A program made the translations under genes and the position numbers. A stretch of DNA of 64,000 nucleotides from Pseudorhizobium tarimense (GTDB lineage Bacteria; Pseudomonadota; Alphaproteobacteria; Rhizobiales; Rhizobiaceae), in assembly GCF_022968135.1 (NCBI RefSeq), contig NZ_JALJRA010000016.1, positions 1 to 64,000 on the forward strand, given 5' to 3'. Every line of letters begins with the position of its first letter. Position 1 is the first letter of the stretch. Shown here in pieces: positions 26,637 to 35,247 of this stretch. Below the pieces are notes generated by a model, which ran no database searches, had not been told where the DNA came from, and worked only from the letters and a program-made list of their open reading frames with translations.

Positions 26637-27518
26637 ATGACGAACCAGCTTGCGCTTTTGGATGCTGATTTGGCCCCACTTACAGACACGGGCGACGGGA
26701 CGAAGGCTTTTGCGGCCGACCTCGCTTATCGCAAGCTTTCCATAGTCAACGTCATCTTCTACGGCGATCCAGGGCGGGATGGATGGGTACTTATCGACAC
26801 CGGCCTGCCCACCTCCCGCAGCACCATCATCGAATGCGCCGAGCGGCGGTTCGGTGAGAATACGCGGCCAGCGGCCATTCTCATGACCCACGCTCATTTC
26901 GATCATGCGGGCTCCCTGGAAGAGCTTGCGCAGCATTGGGACGTACCCGTTTACGCCCATTCCCTCGAGGCTCCGTTTCTCAACGGGGAAACATCCTATC
27001 CCCCGGCCGATCCCTGGGTCGGCGGTGGCGCGATGTCACTTCTCTCTCCGCTTTACCCGCGCTCTCCGGTCGATGTTCGGCTTCGCATGCGGATGCTGCC
27101 GGAGGATGGCAGCGTGCCGTTCATGCCGGGCTGGCGCTGGCTGCATACGCCCGGCCACACACCCGGTCACATCTCGCTATGGCGCGAGCGCGACCGCACC
27201 CTGATTGCCGGTGACGCGGTCATCACCACGGGGCAGGAGTCGGCCTATGAGGTTCTGACGCAAAAGCCGGAGATCCATGGCCCTCCCCGCTATCTGACAC
27301 CAGACTGGGAGCTTTCGGAGCAGTCCGCCAGATTGCTGGCGAGACTTGCCCCCGATCTTATCATCTCCGGACATGGGCGACCGGTGAAGGGTCCGAACGT
27401 GACTGCAAAGCTCCGCGAGCTGGCAGAGAAGTTCCGTCAGATCGCAGTGCCGGATGATGCCCGCTACGATCACGAGTCCGCAACACCCGCCGGCGGCCAC
27501 AAGGACGCCCATCACTAG
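26637..27518 (+). CDS. Metallo-beta-lactamase fold hydrolase
   Basis: A 293-residue soluble protein with the metal-binding motif THAHFDHAG (H85, H87, D89, H90 from the chosen start), a later His in TPGHTPGHISLW, the Asp of LIAGDAVITT and the final His in ISGHGRPVKG. This is the complete binuclear zinc set of the glyoxalase II-like hydrolases. The substrate is unknown. The ATG at 26637 follows GAGGAGA; the frame is open 12 codons further upstream. Downstream are tiny genes on the same strand that may be co-transcribed. Confidence 0.85.
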   Translation: MTNQLALLDADLAPLTDTGDGTKAFAADLAYRKLSIVNVIFYGDPGRDGWVLIDTGLPTSRSTIIECAERRFGENTRPAAILMTHAHFDHAGSLEELAQHWDVPVYAHSLEAPFLNGETSYPPADPWVGGGAMSLLSPLYPRSPVDVRLRMRMLPEDGSVPFMPGWRWLHTPGHTPGHISLWRERDRTLIAGDAVITTGQESAYEVLTQKPEIHGPPRYLTPDWELSEQSARLLARLAPDLIISGHGRPVKGPNVTAKLRELAEKFRQIAVPDDARYDHESATPAGGHKDAHH

Positions 27519-27551
27519 GCACATCGACACGGTCGAGAAGGGAGGATCAAC

Positions 27552-27719
27552 ATGCTGGAAGAGAAGATAGAGGAAGCAATCCGTGTCGAGCTCAAGCGGC
27601 AGGCTCAGGAGCGTAAGGAATTGCAGGTGGATGAGGGTGACGGCCTGGAGGTGAAGGGCAAGATCGATCTCGCGGCACTTGCAACTGCCATCGCCGGCGC
27701 GATTGCGGGAGGCCCGTGA
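27552..27719 (+). CDS. Small hypothetical protein
   Basis: 55 residues: a charged N-terminal helix (LEEKIEEAIRVELKRQAQER) and an Ala/Gly-rich end (LAALATAIAGAIAGGP). GGAGG lies seven bases before the ATG. The stop overlaps the next start as ATGA, so the pair is translationally coupled. Not recognised. Confidence 0.5.
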   Translation: MLEEKIEEAIRVELKRQAQERKELQVDEGDGLEVKGKIDLAALATAIAGAIAGGP

Positions 27720-27877
27720 TGAGCAAAGAGGAGGCCAGCAAGACAGAGCGCCAAAGGGAAGTGGAACGCGCGGCCGCACTCGGTTCGGGCAAGCCGGAAG
27801 GGAGCCTCGCCAAGGAGAAGGACAGCTTGGCCAACGCCTCGCGCGAAACCAGCGTCAACGGACGCAAGGAGAGCTGA
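27719..27877 (+). CDS. Small hydrophilic hypothetical protein
   Basis: 52 residues, highly charged: SKEEASKTERQREVERAAAL, then a Gly/Ser/Lys-rich tail ending NGRKES. It begins inside the stop codon of the preceding gene, which argues that both are really translated. It resembles short, disordered stress-type proteins in composition, like the one at 26387. Function unknown. Confidence 0.5.
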   Translation: MSKEEASKTERQREVERAAALGSGKPEGSLAKEKDSLANASRETSVNGRKES

Positions 27878-27903
27878 CTGCCGCCTTGCTCTCCCGGGTG
27901 CCG

Positions 27904-28044
27904 CTACTGATCGATCGCATGGGGAGGGGCCTGTCCAGGGTCTTCCTCTACCACCGTCTGCTGAAACGGCCGGGACAAGAAGGCGACGATGGCGATGGCG
28001 ATGATTGCAACGATAACGACAATCGCCATGGTGCGGCTTTTCAT
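27904..28044 (-). CDS. Small single-span membrane protein
   Basis: 46 residues: a short basic N-terminus (MKSRT), a 19-residue Ile/Ala/Val-rich membrane helix (AIVVIVAIIAIAIVAFLSR) and an acidic, Pro-rich tail. GGAGAG lies five bases before the ATG. It is convergent with the preceding tiny genes and 57 bases downstream of the phosphohexomutase start-to-stop direction. Family unknown. Confidence 0.5.
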   Translation of the reverse strand: MKSRTMAIVVIVAIIAIAIVAFLSRPFQQTVVEEDPGQAPPHAIDQ

Positions 28045-28101
28045 GAAGGCTCTCCTGTTTGCGACCTGCAAACATTGAGGTCGTTCGAAAGTTCCTGACC
28101 T

Positions 28102-29529
28102 TCAGCCGGCTGCGGCCGCTCTTGCCCAGCCTCGGATCCGCTCCAGACCGGCACGCAGCAGCGCGGCGGCTGCCGTCTCATCCTTAGCCTCTACATAGCA
28201 CCGCATTTCCGGCGCATTTCCCGACGGCCTGAAGTGGATAATCCGCCCGTCCTCCAGAGTGACGCGCAGACCGTCGATATCGCTTGTCATTGCAACTGCC
28301 CCGATCGTCTCAAGAAACTGCGACAGCTCCGCCCGGCCGCGCCGGAGGTAAGCCATGAGAGCAGTGCTCGTTTCAATCGGGAAGTTCTCCAGCCGATCGG
28401 CCGCTGCGACCGGCAGATTGAAGAATGCCACGACCTGCGACAACGGCTTTTGGTGGCGGCGTGCCAGCGACAGTATTGCGAGGATCGGAAGGAAGCAGTC
28501 GCGGGTCGGTAGAGCCCTCACCTGATGGCCGTTGATGGTAAAGTCGCTACAGGTCAGAAGTCCGCCATTTGCTTCGAAGCCCATAACGCAATCTCGTCCT
28601 CCGGCGACGGCCTCTTCCATCCCGGCAATGACATAAGGGGAGCCGACGCGGGTTCGCACAACATCATAGTTCCCGGCAGCCTCGACTCCCGAATTGGACG
28701 TGACAGGCGTGACAACCACTGCCGCATCGAGAAACTGCGCGGCGACGAGCCCTAGAACATCACCGCGGATGACGGTGCCGGTTTCATCCGCAACGAGAGG
28801 CCTGTCACCGTCGCCGTCTGCAGACACGACCGCATCCAGGCGATGCTCCGCCGCCCACCTTCCGAGCTTCTCGAGCGTTTCTTCGGAAACGGCCTCGGTG
28901 TCGACTGGGATGAAGGTTTCTGAGCGCCCAAGCGGCACCACGTCGGCGCCGTAGGACGTCAGCACATCGACCATCATGTCGCGCGCGACGGTGCTGTGCA
29001 GGTAGACCCCGATCCTCAGTCCATTCAAAGCACCCTCCGCCAAAAGTGCACGGTTGCGCTTGAGGAATAGGGTTCTGCATGCCTCTTCTTCGTTCGTGAC
29101 GGCAGACGCTTGTGCATCCATGTTCTCATTGCCGAGGGACGAGGCGATCCGCGTGATCGCCGTTTCATCCTCCTTGCCTATTTCGCCATCCGGCCGATAG
29201 AACTTGATGCCGTTGCGGTCCGCAGGGATGTGCGACCCTGTGATCATGAGCGAAGCAGAGTTCGTCTCCAGCCCATAGAGTGCCAAGGCAGGCGTTGGCA
29301 CCGTGCCGCAATCGACGACCGCAAAGCCGAGGTCGATCAGCGCTGCCGTGCAATTTGCAGCGATCTTGGGACTTGAGTCGCGAAAGTCACGCGCGATGAG
29401 GATCCTTGCCCCCTTTCGGGCTTTGCCGCTTTCAAGGAGATAAAGTCCGAAGGCCTTGGCGTATCTATAGGATGGGGGCCCCTTGAGATCGGAGGACAAT
29501 CCTCTCAGCCCGCTCGTTCCGAACTTCAT
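28102..29529 (-). CDS. Phosphomannomutase/phosphoglucomutase family protein
   Basis: A 475-residue alpha-D-phosphohexomutase. It starts MKFGTSGLRGLSSDLKG, the phospho-site loop is TGSHIPADRNGIKFY with catalytic Ser99, the metal loop is SADGDGDRPLVADE near 240, the sugar-binding loop contains CVMGFEANGGLL, and the C-terminal phosphate loop reads RPSGNAPEMRCYVEA. It interconverts hexose 1- and 6-phosphates, supplying mannose-1-P or glucose-1-P for polysaccharides. The active-site loop is TGSHIP instead of the commoner TASHNP, so the preferred sugar is uncertain. Intact, probably monocistronic. Confidence 0.85.
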   Translation of the reverse strand: MKFGTSGLRGLSSDLKGPPSYRYAKAFGLYLLESGKARKGARILIARDFRDSSPKIAANCTAALIDLGFAVVDCGTVPTPALALYGLETNSASLMITGSHIPADRNGIKFYRPDGEIGKEDETAITRIASSLGNENMDAQASAVTNEEEACRTLFLKRNRALLAEGALNGLRIGVYLHSTVARDMMVDVLTSYGADVVPLGRSETFIPVDTEAVSEETLEKLGRWAAEHRLDAVVSADGDGDRPLVADETGTVIRGDVLGLVAAQFLDAAVVVTPVTSNSGVEAAGNYDVVRTRVGSPYVIAGMEEAVAGGRDCVMGFEANGGLLTCSDFTINGHQVRALPTRDCFLPILAILSLARRHQKPLSQVVAFFNLPVAAADRLENFPIETSTALMAYLRRGRAELSQFLETIGAVAMTSDIDGLRVTLEDGRIIHFRPSGNAPEMRCYVEAKDETAAAALLRAGLERIRGWARAAAAG

Positions 29530-29710
29530 GTAACCCCATCTCCCGCTTGTTGCGTTTGTCGGAAGCTGTAGCTTTGTCTCTTCTCCCGTTCAAGCCGCGC
29601 TACCATTCTCAAGCCCGCCAGACACGCCCCGGGGCAATTTTCCGATTGCGCCGCAGCATCGTCCCCGGCATGTTTGCGCCAGACAATAACAGGACTGGAA
29701 ACAAGCAGAT

Positions 29711-30958
29711 ATGACAGCTGATGCGATCGTTCTGGGCGCCGGCATCATTGGCGTCTCAACGGCACTTCAACTTGCCCGGCGGGGGAAGTCGGTCGTGCTG
29801 GTCGATCGCCGAGGTGCGGGCGAGGAAACGTCCTACGGCAATGCCGGGCTGATCCAGAGGGAGGGCGTGGTCCCCTACGGCTTTCCGCAGCAGTTCGGGA
29901 TGATCTTCCGCTATGCGCTCAACAACCGGATCGATGCCCATTATCACTGGCGCGCCATTCCGTCCGTCACGTCGTTCCTGGCGAAGTACTGGTGGCATTC
30001 GAACCTCAGCCGGCACCAGCTGATCGCGCGCGCCTATGCACCCCTGATCGAGCATTCCATCTCCACCCACAACGAGTTGATCGAGGAAGCGGGCGCTCAG
30101 GACCTGATCGTCAAGCAGGGCTGGACGGAAGTATTCCGGACATCTTCCAAACGCGACGGCGAACTGAAGGAGGCGGCACGCCTGAGGGAAGAATACGGCG
30201 TCACCTTCAAGGAACTGACGCCTGCCGATATCGCCGAGCAGGAACCCGCCTTGAGCCGCGATTTCGTCGGCGGGTTGAAGTGGCAGGATCCGTGGTCGGT
30301 GCGCGATCCGAAGGCGCTGACGCTCGCGTATCTTCGCCTGTTCGAGAAGCTTGGAGGGCGCTTCCTCAAGGGCGACGCAAAGAGCCTTTCGCAGACGGCC
30401 AACGGCTGGCGCATGGTTGCGGGCGATGGACTTGTCGAGGCGAAGGACGTTGTCGTGGCGCTCGGCCCCTGGTCGGACACGGTTACGAAGCCGCTCGGCT
30501 ACCATTTCCTAGTCGGCGTCAAGCGTGGATACCACATGCACTATGCGGCAGACGGTGACGCGAAGCTTAACGGCTGGACGATGGATGCAGAGCGCGGGTA
30601 TTTCCTGGCACCGATGAACCAGGGCATCCGCCTGACAACGGGTGCCGAGTTTGCCCTGCGAGACGCGCCGAAGACGCCGGTTCAACTTGACCGTGCGGAG
30701 GCGGTTGCCCGCACGATCTTCCCGCTCGGAAAGCGGCTTGACGACGAGCCGTGGATGGGTGCCCGGCCCTGCACGCCCGACATGATGCCGGTGATTGGCA
30801 AGGCACCGCGGCACGACGGCCTGTGGTTTGCCTTTGGCCATGCCCATCATGGCCTGACGCTCGGCTCTGTCACGGGACGAGTCATCGCCGAAGCGATCGT
30901 GGGCGAGACACCGCTGATCGACATTTCCGCCTATCGCCCGGAGCGTTTCCGCGCCTGA
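29711..30958 (+). CDS. FAD-dependent D-amino acid dehydrogenase-like protein
   Basis: A 415-residue flavoprotein of the DadA/DAO family. The dinucleotide-binding motif is IVLGAGIIGVSTALQLARRG at about 6-25, followed by VVLVDRRGAGEETSYGNAG. The FAD-domain end has MGARPCTPDMMPVIG and FAFGHAHHGLTLGSVTGRV. Such enzymes oxidise D-amino acids or secondary amines to keto acids with transfer of electrons to the respiratory chain. The substrate is not told by the sequence. It precedes the PuuA/PuuB-like pair, but 178 bp separate them, so co-transcription is uncertain. Confidence 0.8.
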   Translation: MTADAIVLGAGIIGVSTALQLARRGKSVVLVDRRGAGEETSYGNAGLIQREGVVPYGFPQQFGMIFRYALNNRIDAHYHWRAIPSVTSFLAKYWWHSNLSRHQLIARAYAPLIEHSISTHNELIEEAGAQDLIVKQGWTEVFRTSSKRDGELKEAARLREEYGVTFKELTPADIAEQEPALSRDFVGGLKWQDPWSVRDPKALTLAYLRLFEKLGGRFLKGDAKSLSQTANGWRMVAGDGLVEAKDVVVALGPWSDTVTKPLGYHFLVGVKRGYHMHYAADGDAKLNGWTMDAERGYFLAPMNQGIRLTTGAEFALRDAPKTPVQLDRAEAVARTIFPLGKRLDDEPWMGARPCTPDMMPVIGKAPRHDGLWFAFGHAHHGLTLGSVTGRVIAEAIVGETPLIDISAYRPERFRA

Positions 30959-31136
30959 CTGGCATTGGCTGGCGAATGCCGCTAGAATTTGCGAATAGGG
31001 GACGATGCGGCCGATGCGGCTGCGGCACAACATGGTTCGATACCTGATCTATAACGCCAGAACCGTTCATCGCTAGCAGAGCCTCTGACGGCTCGGGCGC
31101 CTCAAGGCGCCGATCGATAACAGCTTCTGGTGTTTC

Positions 31137-32495
31137 ATGGAAGATATAAGCTCCGCACAAGTTTTCTTCGAAAATAATCCCGACATCGAGGTCCTCGAGG
31201 CCTTCGTGATTGACGTCAATGGGGTGCCGCGCGGGAAATGGATCCCCCGCGAACGGGCGCTCGACGTGCTGTCCAAGGGCATGGCGATGCCGCGCTCCGT
31301 CTATGCCCTCGACGTCTGGGGACGCGACGTCAACGCCGCCGGACTAGCCGAGGGCACCGGCGATCCCGACGGATTGTGCTTTCCCGTCCCCGGAACGCTT
31401 TCACGGGTGACGTGGCTGAACCGGCCGACGGCGCAGGTGCTGCTTGGCATGCGTGACCCCGACGGCAGCGGGTTCTATGGCGATCCGCGGCAGGTACTGG
31501 CGAATGTGCTGAGAGGCTTTTTCCGACTGAAGCTGACGCCGGTGGTAGCGACGGAGCTGGAGTTCTACCTGATCGACCCGGTCCGCTCGGCGCTCGATCC
31601 CGTCCGCCCACCGAACTCTCGCGATGGCCGCTGGCACACCGGACAGACGCAGGTCCTGTCGATCTCTGAACTGCAAGACTTCGAGGACGTCTTCCACGGA
31701 ATTGCGTCCGCCGCACGCGCACAAGGCATTCCGGCCGACACCACGCTTCGGGAGAATGGCCCGGGGCAGTATGAGATCAACCTCAACCATGTTCCGGATG
31801 CGCTGAAGGCTGCCGATTATGCCGTGCTTTTGAAGCGCATCGTGAAAGGCGTGGCGCGGGCGAACGACCTCGATGCCACATTCATGGCCAAGCCTTACGG
31901 ACGCCAGGCCGGCAGCGGCATGCATGTGCATTTCTCGCTGATCGACGACACGGGCACGAATGTGTATGCCGGTGAGGACGGCCCGTCAGAGAAGCTCTTC
32001 CATTCGGTGGGCGGGCTCCTGGAGAACATGGGGGAGAGCATGGCCGTGTTCGCCCCGCATGCCAATTCCTACCGGCGGCTGAGACCAAGCGAGCATGCGC
32101 CGACCTACGCCTCCTGGGGTTTCGACAACCGTTCCGCAGCCGTTCGCGTTATCACCGCCAGCAAGCCTGCAACACGGATTGAGCACCGCGTCGCCGGTGC
32201 GGATACCAACCCCTACCTCGTTCTTGCGATGATCCTGAGCGCCGCACTCGCCGGCATCCGGGAGAAGCGGATCCCGGGCGGCGCCATCACCGGCGATGAA
32301 CATGCCGTCAGCCACGAGCCGCTTCCCACAAACTGGGACTACGCGCTGCAGCAGTTCGGCAAGTCCACTTTCGCCTATGCGACACTCGGGCCGAAGTATC
32401 GCGCGCTTTACACGGCCTGCAAGCAGCAGGAAGTTCAGGAGTTTTCACTTCGCGTCACCGACGTCGAATACGACGCCTACATACGGACGGTGTGA
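31137..32495 (+). CDS. Glutamine synthetase family protein, gamma-glutamylputrescine synthetase-like
   Basis: A 452-residue glutamine-synthetase-fold enzyme of the PuuA type, which joins glutamate to an amine with ATP. Conserved sites are ATELEFYLIDP, RENGPGQYEINLNH, AGSGMHVHFSL, the HANSYRRLRPSEHAPTYASW block and EHRVAGADTNPYLVL. The Tyr adenylylation site of GlnA is absent. It is followed one base later by an FAD amine oxidase, the order of the Puu pathway, so gamma-glutamylation of putrescine or a related amine is the likely job. A second, diverged copy of the pair lies at 60866-63613. Confidence 0.8.
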   Translation: MEDISSAQVFFENNPDIEVLEAFVIDVNGVPRGKWIPRERALDVLSKGMAMPRSVYALDVWGRDVNAAGLAEGTGDPDGLCFPVPGTLSRVTWLNRPTAQVLLGMRDPDGSGFYGDPRQVLANVLRGFFRLKLTPVVATELEFYLIDPVRSALDPVRPPNSRDGRWHTGQTQVLSISELQDFEDVFHGIASAARAQGIPADTTLRENGPGQYEINLNHVPDALKAADYAVLLKRIVKGVARANDLDATFMAKPYGRQAGSGMHVHFSLIDDTGTNVYAGEDGPSEKLFHSVGGLLENMGESMAVFAPHANSYRRLRPSEHAPTYASWGFDNRSAAVRVITASKPATRIEHRVAGADTNPYLVLAMILSAALAGIREKRIPGGAITGDEHAVSHEPLPTNWDYALQQFGKSTFAYATLGPKYRALYTACKQQEVQEFSLRVTDVEYDAYIRTV

Positions 32496-32496
32496 C

Positions 32497-33795
32497 ATGA
32501 CCTACAAGACCAGCGACAACCCGCGACACACGAACTCCTGGTACGCCGCATCGGCCAATGACAAGCGCGTCCGGTCGCGACTGCAAGAGGAGCTCGAAGC
32601 CGATGTCTGCGTCATCGGCGCCGGCTTCAGCGGCATTTCGGCTGCCCTGGAGCTGTGCGAGCGGGGCTTCTCCGTCGTCGTTGTGGAGGCCGAGCGGGTC
32701 GGTTTCGGTGCCTCGGGCCGCAATGGCGGCCAGATCGTCAACGGCTACAGCCGAGACCTGGAGACGATTGCTAGGCGCTACGGCCAGGAGAAGGCGAATA
32801 GATTAGGAGAGATGTCGCTCGAGGGCGGCCAGATCATCCGAGACCGTGTCGCCAAATATGGTATCGACTGCGACCTTGTGAGCGGTGGCTTCTTCGCTGC
32901 CTTCACCGACAAGCAGATCCGCGAGATGGAGGCACAGAAGAACCACTGGGAGAAGCACGGACATACTGGGCTGGAGATGGTCAGTAAGGCGGATGTCGGC
33001 AAATACGTCAGGAGTGCTCGCTATGCAGGCGGGATGATCGACCGGCTTGGTGGGCACATTCATCCGCTGAACCTGGTGTTGGGAGAGGCTACCGCCGTTG
33101 AAAGCCTCGGCGGACGTATCTTCGAGCAATCGAGAGTGACGAGCATCGAGCCTGGGGAACGACCGAGGGTGCGAACACAGGAAGGCTCAGTAAAAGCGGA
33201 TTACGTCCTCGTCTGCGGTAATGCCTACCTCTCCCCGCTCCTGCCGGAGATCCATGGCCGCATGATGCCGGTTTCAAGCCAGGTCATGGCAACAGAGCCG
33301 CTGGACCGGCAACTGATCGAGAGCCTGCTGCCGGCAAACTACTGCGTGGAGGACGCCAACTACGTGCTCGACTATTACCGGCGCACCTCGGACAATCGGC
33401 TGCTCTACGGCGGTGGCATCGGCTACGGGGGAAACAATCCGAAGGACCTGACGAGCGTCATCCGCCCCAACATGCTCAAGACCTTCCCGCAACTGAAGGA
33501 CGTTCAGATCGACTATGCCTGGAGCGGCAACTTTGCGCTGACGCTGACACGGATCCCGCATGTGGGCCGCCTGTCGGACAAGATCTACTTCTCCCATGGC
33601 GACAGCGGCCATGGGGTGACGACGACACACCTTCTGGGCAAGATCCTGGGCGAGGCCGTCGCAGGCCATGCCGATCGGTTTGATCTCTGGGCGTCTCTGC
33701 CGAACCTTCCCTTCCCGGGCGGCCGGAGGTTCCGTGTACCGCTGACGGTACTGGGCGCCTGGTGGTACGGCATCAGGGACCGGCTCGGCCTATGA
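32497..33795 (+). CDS. FAD-dependent gamma-glutamylputrescine oxidoreductase-like protein
   Basis: A 432-residue flavoprotein of the PuuB/OrdL family. It has VCVIGAGFSGISAALELCER for FAD binding, VVVVEAERVGFGASGRNGGQ (the Arg-Asn-Gly-Gly-Gln hallmark), RTSDNRLLYGGGIGYGG and a C-terminal SHGDSGHGVTTTHLLG. It is predicted to oxidise the gamma-glutamylated amine made by the preceding synthetase, releasing ammonia. The ATG at 32497 is one base after the synthetase stop; the longer frame upstream is antisense-like read-through. It is convergent with the TetR gene, overlapping by six bases. Confidence 0.8.
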   Translation: MTYKTSDNPRHTNSWYAASANDKRVRSRLQEELEADVCVIGAGFSGISAALELCERGFSVVVVEAERVGFGASGRNGGQIVNGYSRDLETIARRYGQEKANRLGEMSLEGGQIIRDRVAKYGIDCDLVSGGFFAAFTDKQIREMEAQKNHWEKHGHTGLEMVSKADVGKYVRSARYAGGMIDRLGGHIHPLNLVLGEATAVESLGGRIFEQSRVTSIEPGERPRVRTQEGSVKADYVLVCGNAYLSPLLPEIHGRMMPVSSQVMATEPLDRQLIESLLPANYCVEDANYVLDYYRRTSDNRLLYGGGIGYGGNNPKDLTSVIRPNMLKTFPQLKDVQIDYAWSGNFALTLTRIPHVGRLSDKIYFSHGDSGHGVTTTHLLGKILGEAVAGHADRFDLWASLPNLPFPGGRRFRVPLTVLGAWWYGIRDRLGL

Positions 33796-34461
33796 GGCCT
33801 GGGCCGATCGCCTCCTGCCCTCATCAACGGTGATGAAGCGCTGGAACTGGACGTTCGCCGCCTTTTTGAAGTTCTGGATCATGCATTGCTCCTCCTTCTC
33901 GCCGACGAGAAGCGCAAGTCGGATGGCGCCTGCCGCAAGATGAAACATCATCAGCACCATGCGGTCGTATTCCTCCCTTAGATCTTGCGGAACGAGCTCA
34001 CGCGTCGCCTCAGCAAATATGCGGCTGTGCACCCGCGACTGTTCCAGATCCAGCGCTGCCAATCCTTTATCCGCTTGCGCCGCATTCAGGAGGTCCTGGA
34101 TTGCTGGCTCACTTTTCACCTTCTGGAAATATCCATCGACCAGGAAATCGATCGCGGCGAAAGCGTCCTCCGGTCTGGAGATGGCAGCGATCCCGGTCTC
34201 GATCATAGTCTTCACTTCATCTGCATAGCGCTCGTAAAGCATCGCCACGATCGCCGTCTTGTTTGGAAAGTATTGATAAACGGAGGCGATGGGGCCGCCA
34301 GATAGAGAGGCTATCTCCTTCATCGTCACCGCATCGATACCCTTGCGGCCGATAAGATCCATCGAGACCTTGAGGATCTCATCGATACGCTCGCGACTGC
34401 GTTCCTGCTTGGGAACCCGCCGAAGCTGACCCCGCGTTGCAGATTCATTCATGTCGGGCAT
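33790..34461 (-). CDS. TetR/AcrR family transcriptional regulator
   Basis: A 223-residue TetR-family repressor. The N-terminal helix-turn-helix covers about residues 20-65: RERIDEILKVSMDLIGRKG, VTMKEIASLSGGPIASVYQY and FPNKTAIVAMLYERY. The ligand domain follows, with conserved helices but no recognisable ligand signature. The ATG at 34461 follows GAGGAAG; the upstream frame is not supported. It converges on the PuuA/PuuB-like pair and may regulate it or the adjacent gluconokinase. A perfect palindrome sits at 34607-34616 in its upstream region. Confidence 0.85.
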   Translation of the reverse strand: MPDMNESATRGQLRRVPKQERSRERIDEILKVSMDLIGRKGIDAVTMKEIASLSGGPIASVYQYFPNKTAIVAMLYERYADEVKTMIETGIAAISRPEDAFAAIDFLVDGYFQKVKSEPAIQDLLNAAQADKGLAALDLEQSRVHSRIFAEATRELVPQDLREEYDRMVLMMFHLAAGAIRLALLVGEKEEQCMIQNFKKAANVQFQRFITVDEGRRRSAQAS

Positions 34462-34606
34462 CTGTAGTACTTCCTCACACACATCAACCAAGCGGTCGGT
34501 GCCACCTGCTTCCACGCTGTACCTTAGCACCGGCGTATATGCGTGTACGGAGACAGACGTGACCCAGATCATCTCCGAGAATGTTTCTTCAACATTTTCG
34601 TATGTA

Positions 34607-34616
34607 AGTACGTACT
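34607..34616. promoter_or_regulatory. Candidate TetR operator palindrome
   Basis: AGTACGTACT is a perfect 10-bp palindrome in the AT-rich gap between the gluconokinase stop and the TetR start. It fits the general pattern of TetR-family operators. Assignment to this regulator is by position only. Confidence 0.35.
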
Positions 34617-34642
34617 ATTCAACACGAGAGTTAATTCCCGCT

Positions 34643-35167
34643 TTACACGGGGTGTTTCTTGAGCCCCTGATATGCAGCCTCGACGATTTCATCGAGGGTC
34701 GCGTCGATGTCTACGGTAACGACGCCCTCTTCCCCTTCAGGACTTTCTAGCGTTGCAAGCTGCGTCTGCAGCAGAGACAACGGCATGAAATGTCCCGTTC
34801 GCTCCCCCATCCGGACCTCGAGCAACTCCGGCGTGCCCTTGAGGAAGACGAAACGCAAACGGCCGCCAGCAGCCTTGCGCATCCGGTCGCGATAGACGCG
34901 CTTCAGCGACGAGCAGGAGACCACGATATCCTCACCCTTCTCGATGCACTGGGCCAGTTCCTTGCCGATCAGATCCAGCCACGGCCAGCGATCCTCGTCC
35001 GTGAGGGGAATGCCCTTGGCCATCTTCTCGACGTTGGCAGCAGGGTGGAGCCGGTCGCCTTCCGCGAACTCGCAGCCAAGTCGTGCTGCCAGACGCTCTC
35101 CTATCGAGGACTTGCCGGCGCCGCTGACGCCCATGACGATGACGGCGGCTGGATGTTTTTTCGACAT
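34643..35167 (-). CDS. gntK: Gluconokinase
   Basis: A 174-residue thermoresistant-type gluconokinase that phosphorylates gluconate to 6-phosphogluconate. It has the P-loop GVSGAGKSS at about 13-21, the GDRLHPAANVEKMAKGIPLT substrate loop, TDEDRWPWL, VVSCSSLKRVYRD and GHFMPLSLLQTQLATLE. Length is normal. It is flanked upstream by an AbrB-like membrane protein and downstream by the TetR gene on the same strand. No gluconate transporter is nearby. Confidence 0.93.
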   Translation of the reverse strand: MSKKHPAAVIVMGVSGAGKSSIGERLAARLGCEFAEGDRLHPAANVEKMAKGIPLTDEDRWPWLDLIGKELAQCIEKGEDIVVSCSSLKRVYRDRMRKAAGGRLRFVFLKGTPELLEVRMGERTGHFMPLSLLQTQLATLESPEGEEGVVTVDIDATLDEIVEAAYQGLKKHPV

Positions 35168-35247
35168 GACCTTCTACTCCACGTGAGACGGCCCGGTGCT
35201 AGCCATCTGCGGCAGGTTTCACAAGGGGCTGACCAGCCGATGGCCCC

